The notes: generated from the letters alone by a model not told the origin. Shown: positions 44,587-58,093, counted from the stretch's first letter. The stretch: 64,000 nt of DNA from Alphaproteobacteria bacterium (GCA_016870115.1 VGCH01000002.1:1-64000); one strand, 5' to 3'. Translations and numbers: made by a program.

Positions 44587-46145
44587 ATGTCCAGCACCCG
44601 GCCACTCGCTGAGGAATCGGGGTTTCGCGACGCTTTCACGCCCAAGCTCGTGACGGTGCTTCGCGACGGCTACGACGTGGCCGGCCTGCGGGCCGACGCG
44701 ATCGCGGGCCTCACCGTGGCGGTCGTCGCGCTGCCGCTGTCGATGGCGATCGCCATCGCCTCCGGCGTTGCGCCGGATCGCGGACTCTATGCGGCGATCT
44801 TCGGGGGGTCCTGGTGTCGATGCTGGGGGGCAGCCGCTTCCAGATAGGCGGACCCGCCGGCGCCTTCATCGTGCTGGTCGCCGCCACCGTCGAGCGGCAT
44901 GGTGTCGACGGGCTCCTGCTCGCCACGGCGATCTCCGGGCTGACCCTGGCCGGGCGCGAACCGACCGAACTTCTGCCGAAGCTTCAGGCGCTGCTCCAGG
45001 GCCTGCCGACCTTCAATCCTTCGGCGTTGGCGGTCGCCGGCGGCACGGTCGCGATCATCGTCGCGCAGCGGCGCTGGGCGCCCCGCGTGCCGGGTCTGCT
45101 GATCGCCGTGGCGCTAGCCGCGGTCGCCACCTCGGCGTTCGGATTGCCGGTCGAGACCGTCGGTTCGCGCTTCGGCGGCATTCCCGGCGGGCTGCCCGTG
45201 CCGGCAGTACCGACGGTGTCATGGGCCAAACTGCAGGCGGTGCTGCCCGACGCGGCGGCGTTCGCGCTGCTGGGTGCGATCGAGTCGCTGCTGTCCGCCA
45301 CCGTGGCTGACGGCATGACCGGCCGGCGCCATCGCCTCAACGGCGAGTTGCTGGCGCAGGGCGTTGCCAATATCGGCTCGGCACTGGTCGGCGGCATCTG
45401 CGTCACCGGCACGGTCGCGCGCACGGCGACCAACGTGCGCGCCGGCGCTCGCGGGCCGGTCGCGGGCATGCTGCATTCGGTCTTCCTGCTCGGCTTCATG
45501 CTGCTCGCGGCGCCGCTTGCGGCTCACATCCCGATGGCCGCGCTGGCCGGCGTGCTGGTCGTCGTCGCCTGGGGCATGGCCGAGAAGTATGCGTTCGCAT
45601 CGTTGCTGCGCGGCCCGCGCGGCGACGGGGCGGTTCTGCTGTCCACGTTCCTGTTGACCGTGTTCGTCGATCTGATGCAGGGCATCGTCGTCGGCTTTGC
45701 GTTGGGGGCGTTGCTGTTCATTCACCGCATGTCGTTGGCAGCCGGCATCGAGGCGGCGCCGCTCCCCGAGCGCGACGAGCCACCCGAACGGCGGACTGTT
45801 TACGATCCGGAGCTGGCGGCGCGGTCCGACGTCGTGGTCTATCGGGTCACGGGCGCGTTCTTCTTCGGCACCGCCTCGACCCTGGGCGCGGTTCTCGACC
45901 GAATCGCCGACCAGCGGCGCACCTTCGTCCTCGATCTGGCGCAGGCGCCCTATCTCGATTCGACCGGCGCGCACACTGTGGAGAGTGTCGGTCGGCGCGC
46001 CGGCCGCAATGGCGTCCGCCTGATCGTCGCCGGCGCGAACCCCACGGTGCGTGGGGCCCTCGAGGCGCATGGCGTCGGGCCACCGCTGGTCGAGTTCCGC
46101 GACGATCTCGCGGCGGCCCTCGCCGATCTCGACGCGCGAGGGTGA
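44587..46145 (+). pseudogene. SulP-family anion transporter with frameshift and internal deletion
   Basis: The first frame (ATG 44587) gives YDVAGLRADAIAGLTVAVVALPLSMAIAIASGVAPDRGLYAAIFGG. The next frame continues as LVSMLGGSRFQIGGPAGAFIVLVAATVERHGVDGLLLATAISG. Adding one G to the six-G run at 44803-44808 joins them as IFGGVLVSMLGG. After ISGLTL (about 44940) the protein jumps to AGREPTELLPKL, lacking the roughly 45 residues with membrane helices that relatives have there. The rest includes the STAS domain (VVYRVTGAFFFGTASTLG, DLAQAPYLDSTGAHTVE). An intact relative would take up sulfate, bicarbonate or carboxylates. Confidence 0.8.
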
Positions 46146-46152
46146 GGCCGCG

Positions 46153-47124
46153 TCAGGCGATGCCGCGACCCTGTTGGCTCGCGCGATACGCCACCTTGCG
46201 GGCGCGCATCACCTCGCCGAGCGGCCGATGGGCGGCGAGCCCGGCCCAGGGATCGAAAGCGTGCGCCTCGGTGGCGTCCGCCGAAGAGGCGACGTCCTGC
46301 GGCGGCAGGACGAGGCGCCCCACCGGCACGACGGGCGTCTCGGCTTCCGGCCAATCCCGGCTCGCGTCCTCAATCGGCGTCGTCGCCTCGTCGACGAAGA
46401 ATCGCAGCTCCATCGTCCAGGCAAGCGGTCCGCGCGCCAGCCGATCGCGCACGTCATCCGTGAACGACATGCCTTTGGGCCGCGCCGCCTGCGCGCCCTC
46501 GGGCGTGAGCCGCACCCGCATCGCCCAGGCCCCGCAGGCATGCGGCAGGACGGTGTCGAAACGCTCGGTGGCATAGCCGTCGAATGGCTTGCCCAGCCCC
46601 CGGAACGCCTCGCGCAGCCGACGGAAGCCGCCGAGGGGGCCGTAGGTTCCAAACAGATGTCCCACCAGAGCCAGCGGACTGCGCGCTGCCGCGGGCACGA
46701 GCGCCATGAACTCGCGGCTGTCGGCCGACAGAAAATAGGTCTGGTTGATCAGCAGGAAGTCCTGGCGCTCTGTGGTCCCGCCCAGCGCCGAAGGACCCGA
46801 GACGCCACCTACGGATACTGCGAAGCCGCGAATGTCAGGTACCTTGTCGGATTGTCGGTCCGGCGCGCCATTGGACATGCGGACGGTTGCCGGGTGCACG
46901 CCGGGCCGCGCGAAGAGCCCCTGACGTGCGTGCTCGGGCAGACCGTCGAGTATCTCGAGCGTGCCGCGCGCACCGGCCAGTTGCTTGCGGTGAAGCGTCC
47001 GGCCCGGTCCGTACTTCGACGACTTGGCGCGCTGGATCTCGACCAGCGTACGGGCATAGGCGGCGTGACGATCGGCCTCGTCGGCGGCGATGCGCTCGGT
47101 CCAGGCGGTACTCGGTGCTTTCAT
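46153..47124 (-). CDS. Small catalase-family protein
   Basis: The 323-residue protein resembles compact catalase-like haem proteins. LHRKQLAGARGTLEILDGLPEHARQGLFARPGVHPATVRMSNGAPDRQSDKVPDIRGFAVSVGG corresponds to the catalase active-site entry (His and the RFSN region, with PDxRG). TERQDFLLINQTYFLSADSREFMAL matches the family middle. It is much shorter than typical catalases (about 480 residues). Whether it dismutates peroxide or is a peroxygenase-like relative cannot be told. It is convergent with the SulP gene. Confidence 0.6.
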   Translation of the reverse strand: MKAPSTAWTERIAADEADRHAAYARTLVEIQRAKSSKYGPGRTLHRKQLAGARGTLEILDGLPEHARQGLFARPGVHPATVRMSNGAPDRQSDKVPDIRGFAVSVGGVSGPSALGGTTERQDFLLINQTYFLSADSREFMALVPAAARSPLALVGHLFGTYGPLGGFRRLREAFRGLGKPFDGYATERFDTVLPHACGAWAMRVRLTPEGAQAARPKGMSFTDDVRDRLARGPLAWTMELRFFVDEATTPIEDASRDWPEAETPVVPVGRLVLPPQDVASSADATEAHAFDPWAGLAAHRPLGEVMRARKVAYRASQQGRGIA

Positions 47125-47171
47125 GGCAGCCTCCGGTTCCCCGCGAGCTTACGCCGCCGGTCCAAGCCCGT

Positions 47172-48006
47172 CTAACCCACCCGGCAGAGCTCGGTCAGGA
47201 GGGCCTCGCTCGAACCGTCGGCAGGGAAGAAGCTCTCGATGCGGATGTCCTGCAGGGTCACGTCCTGAGGCGTGCCGAGCGTGGCGATGACGGTGAAGAG
47301 CTTCAGCGTCCGCCCGCCCAGCCGGAAGTCGACGGTCAGCACCGGCTGCGGTCGATCCTCGAACCGCATCTTGCGGAACGACGCCGGCACGTCGGGGTAC
47401 GCCATCACTTCGTCGATGAAGGCGAGCGCGCCGGCCTCGCCGCCGCCCGCCATGATCTCCGCATAGGCCGCCGCCACGAGGTTGCGGGCCACCTCTTCCC
47501 AGTTGGCGATCTTGGGTCGCAGGGCCCCGGGGGTGGAGGAGCGCGCGCAAGAGGTTGGGCCGCTGGCCCGGCGCGGCTGGCGGGGGCGCACCGTCGAACA
47601 GCCGCATCAGGAAAGCGCCTGCGGCCTTGTTGGTGTCGATCAGGTTCCACATCCGATCGATCACGAGCGCGGGCCACGGCTCCTGCTGGGCGAGCAGCCG
47701 GTCGATCGCCTGACGCACCGGTGCGAGCTCGGGCGCGGCCAGCCCGCTCTCGCGATAGGCCGGTGCGAAGCCCGCCGCCAGAAGCAACGTGTTGCGTTGG
47801 CGCAGCGGCACATCGAGCGCGCCGGAGAGCTGCACCACCATCTCGCGACTGGGCCGTGCGCGGCCGGACTCCAGGAAACTGAGATGGCGCTGCGAGACGC
47901 CGGCCTGCAGGGCGAGATCGAGCTGGCTGGCGCCCCGGCGGCGGCGCCAGGTGCGCAGCAGGCCGCCGAAACCGGGTTCGGCGCGCGGGGTCTGGAGGTC
48001 GGTCAT
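47172..48006 (-). pseudogene. XRE/MmyB-type regulator split by a frameshift
   Basis: The first frame (ATG 48006) carries an XRE helix-turn-helix (LRTWRRRRGASQLDLALQAGVSQRHLSFLESGRARPSREMVVQLS) and the MmyB ligand domain start (APVRQAIDRLLAQQEPWPALVIDRMWNLIDTNKAAGAF). The correct continuation, LRPKIANWEEVARNLVAAAYAEIMAGG ... LCRVG, lies in another frame ending at 47172. One extra base in the C5/G4 run at about 47525-47533 explains this. The intact product would be about 277 residues. The longer out-of-frame tail to 47149 is arginine-rich shadow sequence. Confidence 0.82.
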
Positions 48007-48109
48007 GCCGGCACCCTAGCACCGCCTGCGGCCCTGGCGATTACCTCGCCCGTAATTGCGGTGCCGGCAGCGACCCCGATATCGTGCAGGCCGGAAGGGG
48101 AGACAATTG

Positions 48110-48505
48110 ATGGAACTGCTGGACAAGCTGAACAGCTACAAGCTGCCGTTCGCGGAATTGCTGGGGCTGAAATTCACCGCCGCGGCGCCGGAGCGGCTGG
48201 TCGCCGAGATGACCGTTCGGCCTGAGCTCTGCACCCGCCCCGACATACTGCATGGCGGCGCCATCATGGCCTTCGCCGATACGCTCGGCGCGGCCGCGAC
48301 CGTCGTGAACCTGGAGCCGGGCAAAGGCACCACCACGATCGAGAGCAAGACCAACTTCGTCGGGCCGGCGCCAGTTGGCAGCACGGTCGTGGGCGAAACC
48401 ACGCCCGTCCATCGTGGTCGGCGCACCATGGTCTGGCAGACGCGCATCACCACCCGCGAGGGCAAGTTGGTGGCGGTCGTGACTCAGACCCAGATGGTGC
48501 TCTAG
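48110..48505 (+). CDS. PaaI-type hotdog-fold thioesterase
   Basis: The 131-residue protein has the PaaI/YdiI features PFAELLGLKFTAAAPERLVAEMTV, HGGAIMAFADTLGAAATV and TTTIESKTNFVGPAPVGSTVVGETTPVHRGRRTMVWQTRI. Such enzymes hydrolyse aromatic or acyl-CoA thioesters; the substrate is unknown. ATG 48110 has GGAAGGGGAG nine bases upstream. It is convergent with gyrB (12 bases). Confidence 0.9.
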   Translation: MELLDKLNSYKLPFAELLGLKFTAAAPERLVAEMTVRPELCTRPDILHGGAIMAFADTLGAAATVVNLEPGKGTTTIESKTNFVGPAPVGSTVVGETTPVHRGRRTMVWQTRITTREGKLVAVVTQTQMVL

Positions 48506-48517
48506 GACTTTCTCGAC

Positions 48518-52201
<3,684 letters not shown>

Positions 52202-52205
<4 letters not shown>

Positions 52206-53320
52206 ACCCGCATCGGCATCAGCACGTAGAGCGCGCTTTCGTCGGCCCCGTCACGCACCAGGGTGGGGGAGCCCGCGTCGGCCATCAGGAAACGCGCCTC
52301 GGCGCCGGCGATCTGCTCGGTGATGTCGAGCAGGTAGCGCGAGTTGAAGCCGATCTCGATCGCGGCGGCCTTGTAGTCGCCCTCGATCTCCTCGGTGGCG
52401 CTGCCGGCGTCGGGGCTGGTGGCCGAGAGCGTGACGACGCCCTTGGCGACCGCGAGCTTGATGGCCCGCGACTTCTCCGTGGAAATGGTCGAGACCCGGT
52501 CCACGGCGTGAGCGAATTCCTTGCACGGCACCGTCAGTACCTTGTCGTTGCCGGTCGGGATCACGCGCTCGTAGTCGGGGAAGGTGCCGTCGATCAGCTT
52601 GGACACCAGCGTCACATGGCCTGAGGCGAAGCGGATGCGGGTGTCGCTGAGCTCGATATCGACCGAGCCGTCGCTTTCCTCCACGAGCTTGCGCAGTTCG
52701 TTCACGGTCTTGCGCGGCACGATCACGCCCGGAATCTCACCCGCCCCCTTGGGCAGCGGCACCTCGACCCGGGCCAGGCGATGGCCGTCGGTCGCGACGC
52801 CGCGCAGCACCGGCGTGCCGCCGGCCTGGGCCGCGTGCAGGTAGATGCCGTTCAGGTAGTAGCGGGTCTCTTCGTTGGAGATCGCAAAGCGCGTGCGGTC
52901 GATGATCCCCTTCAGGTCCGATGCCGCGATCTGGAACCGATGGGGCAGATCGCCCTCGGTCATCGCCGGGAAATCGGCGGGCGGCAGGCATTGCAGGCTG
53001 AAGCGCGAGCGACCGGCGCGAATGGTGAGCGTGTTGCCATCGGTCGAGGTTTCGAGCTCGACCTGCGCGCCATCGGGCAGCTTGCGCACGATCTCGTAGA
53101 GTGTGTGGGCCGCCGCCGTGGTCGCGCCGGTCTTGGAGGCGCTGGCGTCGACCGTCTCGGAAATCGCGAGGTCCATGTCGGTGGCAGCGAGGGTCAGCCG
53201 GCCCTTCTGGGCGGTCACCAGCACGTTGGACAGGATGGGGATGGTGTTGCGCCGCTCCACGACGCTCTGCACGTGCTGCAGGGCCTTCAACAGGGCCGCC
53301 CGTTCGATCGTCAATTTCAT
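52202..53320 (-). CDS. dnaN: DNA polymerase III beta subunit (sliding clamp)
   Basis: DnaN forms the ring clamp for Pol III. The 372-residue protein shows MKLTIERAALLKALQHVQSVVERRNTIPILSNVLVTA, FSLQCLPPADFPAM, the RTRFAISNEETRYYLNGIYLH loop and the C-terminal ALYVLMPMRV. ATG 53320 gives the usual length; an open extension upstream has no clamp sequence. It lies 223 bases after dnaA, whose terminator stands in between, so dnaN probably has its own promoter there. Confidence 0.98.
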
Positions 53321-53493
53321 GGTGGGGACTGCCGAAATCCGTTGGAAAACCGGGCCGGGAAGCGCGTCCCGACGCACCCCGTTTCGCCGCCGGCCGACGG
53401 CCGGGCGGAACGGTTTGAAACTATAGCACGGGCAGCCAGAGCGGAAAGCCGTTTCGCCATTATTCTGAGGCGCTTAGGGCCTGTTCCAGGACG

Positions 53494-53521
53494 AAAAACG
53501 GGGCCCTGTTGGGCCCCGTTT
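53494..53521 (-). terminator. dnaA terminator
   Basis: Arms 53496-53506 and 53511-53521 form an 11-bp perfect stem with a four-base loop. On the minus strand it ends in a run of five Ts (53494-53498). It lies 23 bases after the dnaA stop and separates dnaA from dnaN. Confidence 0.85.
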
Positions 53522-53543
53522 CACATAGTCTGACTGTGGAGTG

Positions 53544-54947
53544 TCAGCCCTGCAACTGACGCTTGAGCAACTCGACATCCTCGGCAATCGAGTTGTCGGA
53601 AACCTTCAGCTCCTCGATCTTGCGGACCGCGTGCATGACGGTGGTGTGGTCGCGATTGCCGAAGCGCTTGCCGATTTGCGGCAGGCTGAGCGTCGTCAGC
53701 TGCTTGGCGAGGTACATGGCCACCTGGCGCGGTCGGGCGACAGCGCGGGCGCGACGGGGCGAGCTCATCTCGGCCAGCTTGATGTTGTAGTAGCTGGACA
53801 CGCGCTGCTGGATCTCGTCGACCGTCACCTTGCGGTCGGCCTGGCGCAGCAGGTCGTGCAGCACGTCCTGCGCCATTTCCACGGTGATCTCGCGGCCGAT
53901 CAGCTGGCCGTGCGCCACGACACGGTTCAGCGCGCCTTCGAGCTCGCGGATGTTGGTGTTGATCTTGTGGGCGAGAAACTCAAGGACCGCGGCCGGCACC
54001 GGCACGCGGGCGGCCTCGGCCCGGCTCTGCAGGATCGACAGGCGCAGCTCGTAGGTCGAGGCGTGGATGTCGGCGACGAGTCCGCTGCCCAGCCGGGAGC
54101 GCATGCGCTCCTCGAGATCGTGCAGCTCCGACGGCGGCTTCTCGGACGACAGCACGATCTGCTTGTTCTGCTCGACCAGCGAATTGAAGGTGAAGAAGAA
54201 CTCGTCCTGGCTGGTCTCCTTGCCGCAGATGAACTGCACGTCGTCGACCATCAGCACGTCGACGTTGCGGAACATCTCCTTGAAGGCGCCGGTGTTCTTG
54301 GTGCGGAGAGCGTGAATGAACTTGTTCACGAAGCTCTCGGCAGTGAGATACAGCACGCGCGTCCGCGGGTCGCGCTCGCGCAGCGCGTGCCAGATCGCGT
54401 GCATCAGATGCGTCTTGCCGAGTCCGACGCCGCCGAAGATGTAGAGCGGGTTGCGCTCGGGCAGCGGCCGATCCTGCTCGGCGATATTGCGGGCGGCGGC
54501 GTAGGCGAACTCGTTCGGCTTGCCGACCACGAAATTGGCGAAGGTGTAGCGACCCTCCGGCGCCTGGACGACCTCGTCGCCGCGGCCGATCGCCGGCCCC
54601 AGTCGCGGCATCGGCTGGGCGTAGCCGGGTGAACTCGGCACCGGCGGCACGGCGATGATCTCGTTGGGCCGACGCGGGGTCGGCGGCGGCACGAGGTTCA
54701 CCTCGACGTTCTTCACCTCGACATTCACCGACTGCCAGTAGGCGAGCACGCGATCGCCATAGTGGCGGCCGACCCAGTCGCGCACGAAGCGGGTAGGAGC
54801 ATAGAGACGAATCTTGCCGAGCTTCAGTTCGCCCAACTCGACCTCGCCGAACCACGTCTTGAACGCCTTATCGCCGATCTCCTTGCGCAGCCGGTCGCAG
54901 ACGCGGCCCCATTGGCCTTCAAGCTCCCTGCGGCCTTGCTCTTCCAT
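53544..54947 (-). CDS. dnaA: Chromosomal replication initiator DnaA
   Basis: DnaA opens the origin and recruits the helicase. The 467-residue protein has domain I ([26 protein letters not shown]), a proline-rich linker, and the AAA+ domain ([24 protein letters not shown], Walker [11 protein letters not shown] at 171-180, Walker [15 protein letters not shown]). Domain IV ends in the DNA-binding signature [22 protein letters not shown] 54947 follows GGGGCGGGAC. The same frame is open far upstream, over the rhodanese gene, but that part is not DnaA. Confidence 0.98.
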   Translation of the reverse strand: MEEQGRRELEGQWGRVCDRLRKEIGDKAFKTWFGEVELGELKLGKIRLYAPTRFVRDWVGRHYGDRVLAYWQSVNVEVKNVEVNLVPPPTPRRPNEIIAVPPVPSSPGYAQPMPRLGPAIGRGDEVVQAPEGRYTFANFVVGKPNEFAYAAARNIAEQDRPLPERNPLYIFGGVGLGKTHLMHAIWHALRERDPRTRVLYLTAESFVNKFIHALRTKNTGAFKEMFRNVDVLMVDDVQFICGKETSQDEFFFTFNSLVEQNKQIVLSSEKPPSELHDLEERMRSRLGSGLVADIHASTYELRLSILQSRAEAARVPVPAAVLEFLAHKINTNIRELEGALNRVVAHGQLIGREITVEMAQDVLHDLLRQADRKVTVDEIQQRVSSYYNIKLAEMSSPRRARAVARPRQVAMYLAKQLTTLSLPQIGKRFGNRDHTTVMHAVRKIEELKVSDNSIAEDVELLKRQLQG

Positions 54948-55015
54948 GTCCCGCCCCGCAAAAACTACGATTTCCGACTGCCGATCCTGCGTTCCGCCGC
55001 CCCTTGGCGCGCGGC

Positions 55016-55480
55016 TCACGTCTGCCTCCAGGGAAGGCCCGAGGCCTTCCACCCGACGGTACTCCCCCGCCGGGCCTTCCCGTCGGGCGGGCCCTCGAAC
55101 CCGTCGGAAACATTGAAACAGTTGCTGTATCCGGCCTCGGTCATGGCCCGCGCCGCTGCTGCCGAACGCACACCGGAGCGGCAGAGAAAGAGGAGCGGTG
55201 CGCCCCGGTCCGCGACGCCGCCCGACAACTGGGCGACGAACTCCGGGTTCACCTGCATCGACGGGAAGACCTGCCACTCGAGCAGCGCCGGCTTGCGGCC
55301 GACGCTTTCGAGATCGGGCAGGCCGACATAGGACCACTCGGCGCGGGTGCGCACATCGATCAGGATCGCATCCTTGCGGGACTCGAGAATTTTCCAGGCT
55401 GTCGCGGGCGTCACGTTTCCGGCGTAGCCGGGCGCGGGGGCGATTTCGAATGTGCCGGAAATGGAATCGCCCGCCGCCAT
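55016..55480 (-). CDS. Rhodanese-like sulfurtransferase domain protein
   Basis: The 154-residue single-domain rhodanese has VTPATAWKILESRKDAILIDVRTRAEWSYVGLPD and the active-site loop FLCRSGVRSAAAARAM with a catalytic Cys, ending RGSTVGWKASGLPWRQ. It probably handles persulfide or thiosulfate sulfur, or acts as a sulfur carrier. It lies directly upstream of dnaA on the same strand (68 bases). GGGGGGG before the ATG serves as ribosome site. Confidence 0.9.
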   Translation of the reverse strand: MAAGDSISGTFEIAPAPGYAGNVTPATAWKILESRKDAILIDVRTRAEWSYVGLPDLESVGRKPALLEWQVFPSMQVNPEFVAQLSGGVADRGAPLLFLCRSGVRSAAAARAMTEAGYSNCFNVSDGFEGPPDGKARRGSTVGWKASGLPWRQT

Positions 55481-56021
55481 AGCCCCCCCGCATCTTCATT
55501 GTGGGCGCGGTGGCAACGAGCGGACCTCCGACGTCGGGAGAAACGCGGCCAGGGGAACTCAAGCGTCGGTTGGCGGGAACGTGCGCGCCTCGAAGCGAGC
55601 GCGGCGGTTCCGGATGAATTGCCTCGACGTCGTCCGCCTGTCGCTCTCTCGTCTCCCTGTCGTTGCGGCGAAGCGGTATGGACCCCCCTGCTTCGCCGCG
55701 GCCCGCGATCGTTGCCCCACGCCCCGTCGCGATGCGCATCTCTTAGCCACGCGCGTGGCGACTCGCAAACGATTCACATGCCGCTCCGCGCACACAATCC
55801 CTGATGTTCACCGCGTGACTTCGTTGACAACAAATCCGAACTGATCCTTCAGGCACGCTTCGTCCCGACTCGACGACAAGATTTTGGGGCTGACGCATCT
55901 CGCGCGACGATAGAGGCGAATTGCATGATGTTTGCCGAATTCGCCGCCAAGGATTCTTTGACCGAGGCGATGGAAAAAAGTTTTCGTCGCGTCGCGCGAT
56001 CTTTCCGGTGCAGCGCGGGCA
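55481..56021. other. Non-coding gap between rpsT and the rhodanese-dnaA unit
   Basis: I can support no gene in these 540 bases, although several frames are open by chance. It is less GC-rich than its surroundings, especially 55780-56000. A weak DnaA-box-like CGATTCACA (about 55769-55777) and scattered GATTC/GACTC methylation-type sites are seen, but no consensus TTATCCACA. Being next to dnaA it is a candidate replication-origin or dnaA-promoter region, with weak evidence. Confidence 0.35.
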
Positions 56022-56052
56022 CAAAAAGAAACGCCGCTCTTTCGAGCGGCGT
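56022..56052 (-). terminator. rpsT terminator
   Basis: Nine-base arms at 56031-56039 and 56044-56052 with a four-base loop are followed on the minus strand by TTTCTTTTT. It is 32 bases after the rpsT stop and closes that transcript. Confidence 0.85.
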
Positions 56053-56084
56053 CGGTATCGGTCGAGGATCGCGTGAAGCGTCGT

Positions 56085-56348
56085 TCAGGCCATCGCCTTG
56101 ATGCGCTTGGCGAGGCGTGAGACGCGGCGCGCAGCGGTGTTGTCCGCGAGCACGCCCTTGTCGGCGCCGCGCTGGATCTCGGGCTGCGCCGCCTTCAGCG
56201 CGGCCTGCGCGGCCTTCTTGTCGCCGGCGGCGATCGCCTCCATGACGTTCTTGATGCCGGCACGGACGCGGCCGCGACGGGCCGAGTTCACGGCGGTGCG
56301 ACGCTTGGTTTGGCGCGCGCGCTTTTCTGCCGACTTGTGGTTCGCCAT
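56085..56348 (-). CDS. rpsT: 30S ribosomal protein S20
   Basis: S20 is a primary 16S rRNA binder. The 87-residue helical basic protein starts [44 protein letters not shown] and ends [18 protein letters not shown], as expected. AGAGGAAGAA precedes the ATG. It sits upstream of dnaA, the usual alphaproteobacterial order, and has its own terminator. Confidence 0.97.
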   Translation of the reverse strand: MANHKSAEKRARQTKRRTAVNSARRGRVRAGIKNVMEAIAAGDKKAAQAALKAAQPEIQRGADKGVLADNTAARRVSRLAKRIKAMA

Positions 56349-56423
56349 TTCTTCCTCTGGTCTGCGAAGCGCGCGCTTGTACAGGCGGTGCGGGGGCGGG
56401 TCAAGCCGGCCCCGGACCCCGCC

Positions 56424-57203
56424 TCAGCGGTGCTTCCAGACCGCGGCGCGCTTGTCGGCGAAAGCCGCCATGCCCTCGCGCCGATCCTCGAAGGCGAAGG
56501 TTGCATGGAAGGTGCGGCGCTCGAATTTCACGCCCTCCGCGAGCCCGGTTTCGAAGGCCATATTGACCGCTTCCTTGGCGACCATGGTCGCGGGCAATGA
56601 CAGCGAGGCGATCTTCTCGGCTGCTGCCACCGCCTCGTCCATCAGCTTGTCCAGCGGAACCACCCGGCTCACCAGACCGCAGCGCTCGGCCTCGGCGGCG
56701 TCCATCATGCGGCCGGTCAGCACCATATCCATCGCTTTGGACTTGCCGACGAAGCGCGGCAGGCGCTGGGTGCCGCCAGAACCCGGGATGGTGCCGAGCA
56801 GAATCTCCGGTTGGCCGAACTTGGCGTTCTCGGCCGCGATGATGAAGTCGCACATCATGGCCACCTCGCAGCCGCCACCGAGCGCGAAGCCGGCCACCGC
56901 CGCCACGACCGGCTTGCGGATCTGGCTTACCTTTTCCCAGCCCACCGTAATGAAGTCGGCGAGAAAGACGTCCTGGTAGTCGCGGTCCTTCATCTCCTTG
57001 ATGTCGGCGCCGGCGGCGAAGGCCTTGTCGCTGCCGGTCAGCACGACGCAGCCGATGCCGGCGTCGGCCTCGAAGGCGTCCAGGGCCTGACCCAGTTCGC
57101 GGATCAGGTCGGCACAGAGCGCGTTCAGCGCCTTGGGCCGGTTCAGCCGCACGATGCCGACGCGGCCCCTCCGTTCCACCAGAATGTTTTCGTAGCTCGC
57201 CAT
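56424..57203 (-). CDS. Enoyl-CoA hydratase
   Basis: The 259-residue crotonase-fold enzyme hydrates trans-2-enoyl-CoA in beta-oxidation. It shows [14 protein letters not shown], the oxyanion-hole segments [10 protein letters not shown] and [21 protein letters not shown], and the catalytic glutamates in [25 protein letters not shown], which match FadB-like and PaaF-like short hydratases. ATG 57203 gives the normal length. It is between mutM and rpsT, as in other alphaproteobacteria. Confidence 0.93.
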   Translation of the reverse strand: MASYENILVERRGRVGIVRLNRPKALNALCADLIRELGQALDAFEADAGIGCVVLTGSDKAFAAGADIKEMKDRDYQDVFLADFITVGWEKVSQIRKPVVAAVAGFALGGGCEVAMMCDFIIAAENAKFGQPEILLGTIPGSGGTQRLPRFVGKSKAMDMVLTGRMMDAAEAERCGLVSRVVPLDKLMDEAVAAAEKIASLSLPATMVAKEAVNMAFETGLAEGVKFERRTFHATFAFEDRREGMAAFADKRAAVWKHR

Positions 57204-57232
57204 GTGCGCCTCCGGTCCGGCGCGCTCCTTAA

Positions 57233-58069
57233 CTAGCGCTGGCGGGCGGCGCAATAGAAGGTCGAGCGGCCGGCCTGGACCACGCGGCGGATCGCCTTGC
57301 CGCAGTCGCAGCCCGGGCAGGGCAGACCGGCCCGGTCGTACACTTTGAAGCGCGTCTGGAAATAGCCGAGCTCGCCGTCCGGCTGGACGTGGTCGCGCAC
57401 CGTCGAACCGCCGTCGGCAATCGACCGGCGCAGCACGTCGCGAATCGCCCGCGCCAACCGGTCCGCCCGGTCCCCCTGGACGGTGTGGGCGGAGCGCTTG
57501 GGCGAGATGCCGGCGTCGAACAGCGCCTCGCAGGCATAGATGTTGCCCACCCCGACCAGCGTCTTCTGGTCAAGTAGCGCCGCCTTGATCGGGGTCTTGC
57601 GGCCGGCCAGTCGCGCCGCCAAGGCCGCGCCGTCGAAACTTTCGTCCAGCGGCTCGGGCCCGAGATGACGGAAGAGCTTGTGCTTTGCCAAGGCGTCCGT
57701 GCCGATCAGCAGCATCACTCCGAAGCGGCGGGCGTCGTTGAAGCGCACCTGGGTTCCGCGGTCGGTCTCGAAGACGACGTGGTCATGCCGGTCGAACGGC
57801 GCCTCGGCATCGCGGCCCGACAATAGAGTCATGCGGCCGGACATCCCGAGATGGATCACCCAGCTCGTGCCGTCATCCAATCGCAGGAGCAGGTACTTCG
57901 CGCGCCGGTCGATGGCCTCGACGGTGCGGCCCTCGACCCGGGCCGCGAAGCGCGTCGGCAGGGGCGAGCGCAGATCGCGCCGGCGCTGGAGCAGCCGCAC
58001 GAGCTTGCGTCCCACCAAGTGCGGGATCAGGCCGCATCGGACCGTCTCGACTTCGGGCAGTTCCGGCAT
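57233..58069 (-). CDS. mutM: Formamidopyrimidine-DNA glycosylase MutM (Fpg)
   Basis: MutM removes 8-oxoguanine and formamidopyrimidines and nicks the site. The 278-residue protein has the catalytic N-terminus [11 protein letters not shown] (Pro2, Glu3), [23 protein letters not shown] and the helix-two-turn-helix [23 protein letters not shown]. The C-terminal zinc finger is unusual: [28 protein letters not shown] has Cys251, 254, 256 and 273, but the usual fourth ligand is Arg276 (CGC in place of TGC). Cys256 might stand in. It is divergent from the EEP gene with 24 bases between. Confidence 0.93.
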   Translation of the reverse strand: MPELPEVETVRCGLIPHLVGRKLVRLLQRRRDLRSPLPTRFAARVEGRTVEAIDRRAKYLLLRLDDGTSWVIHLGMSGRMTLLSGRDAEAPFDRHDHVVFETDRGTQVRFNDARRFGVMLLIGTDALAKHKLFRHLGPEPLDESFDGAALAARLAGRKTPIKAALLDQKTLVGVGNIYACEALFDAGISPKRSAHTVQGDRADRLARAIRDVLRRSIADGGSTVRDHVQPDGELGYFQTRFKVYDRAGLPCPGCDCGKAIRRVVQAGRSTFYCAARQR

Positions 58070-58093
58070 GTCGCGGCGTGTACAGTGCCCGGC

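Noticed and set aside
55032-55086. Strong inverted repeats (GGAAGGCC/GGCCTTCC and CCCGACGG/CCGTCGGG)
   Set aside because: They lie inside the 3' coding part of the rhodanese gene, are explained by its codons, and no T run follows.
54948-55739. N-terminal extension of dnaA over the rhodanese gene
   Set aside because: The extension lacks DnaA homology and overlaps an intact rhodanese gene. Domain I begins at the 54947 start.
55481-56084. Cluster of DnaA boxes marking the origin
   Set aside because: No consensus TTATCCACA on either strand was found by eye; only a 7-of-9 match, which is expected by chance.
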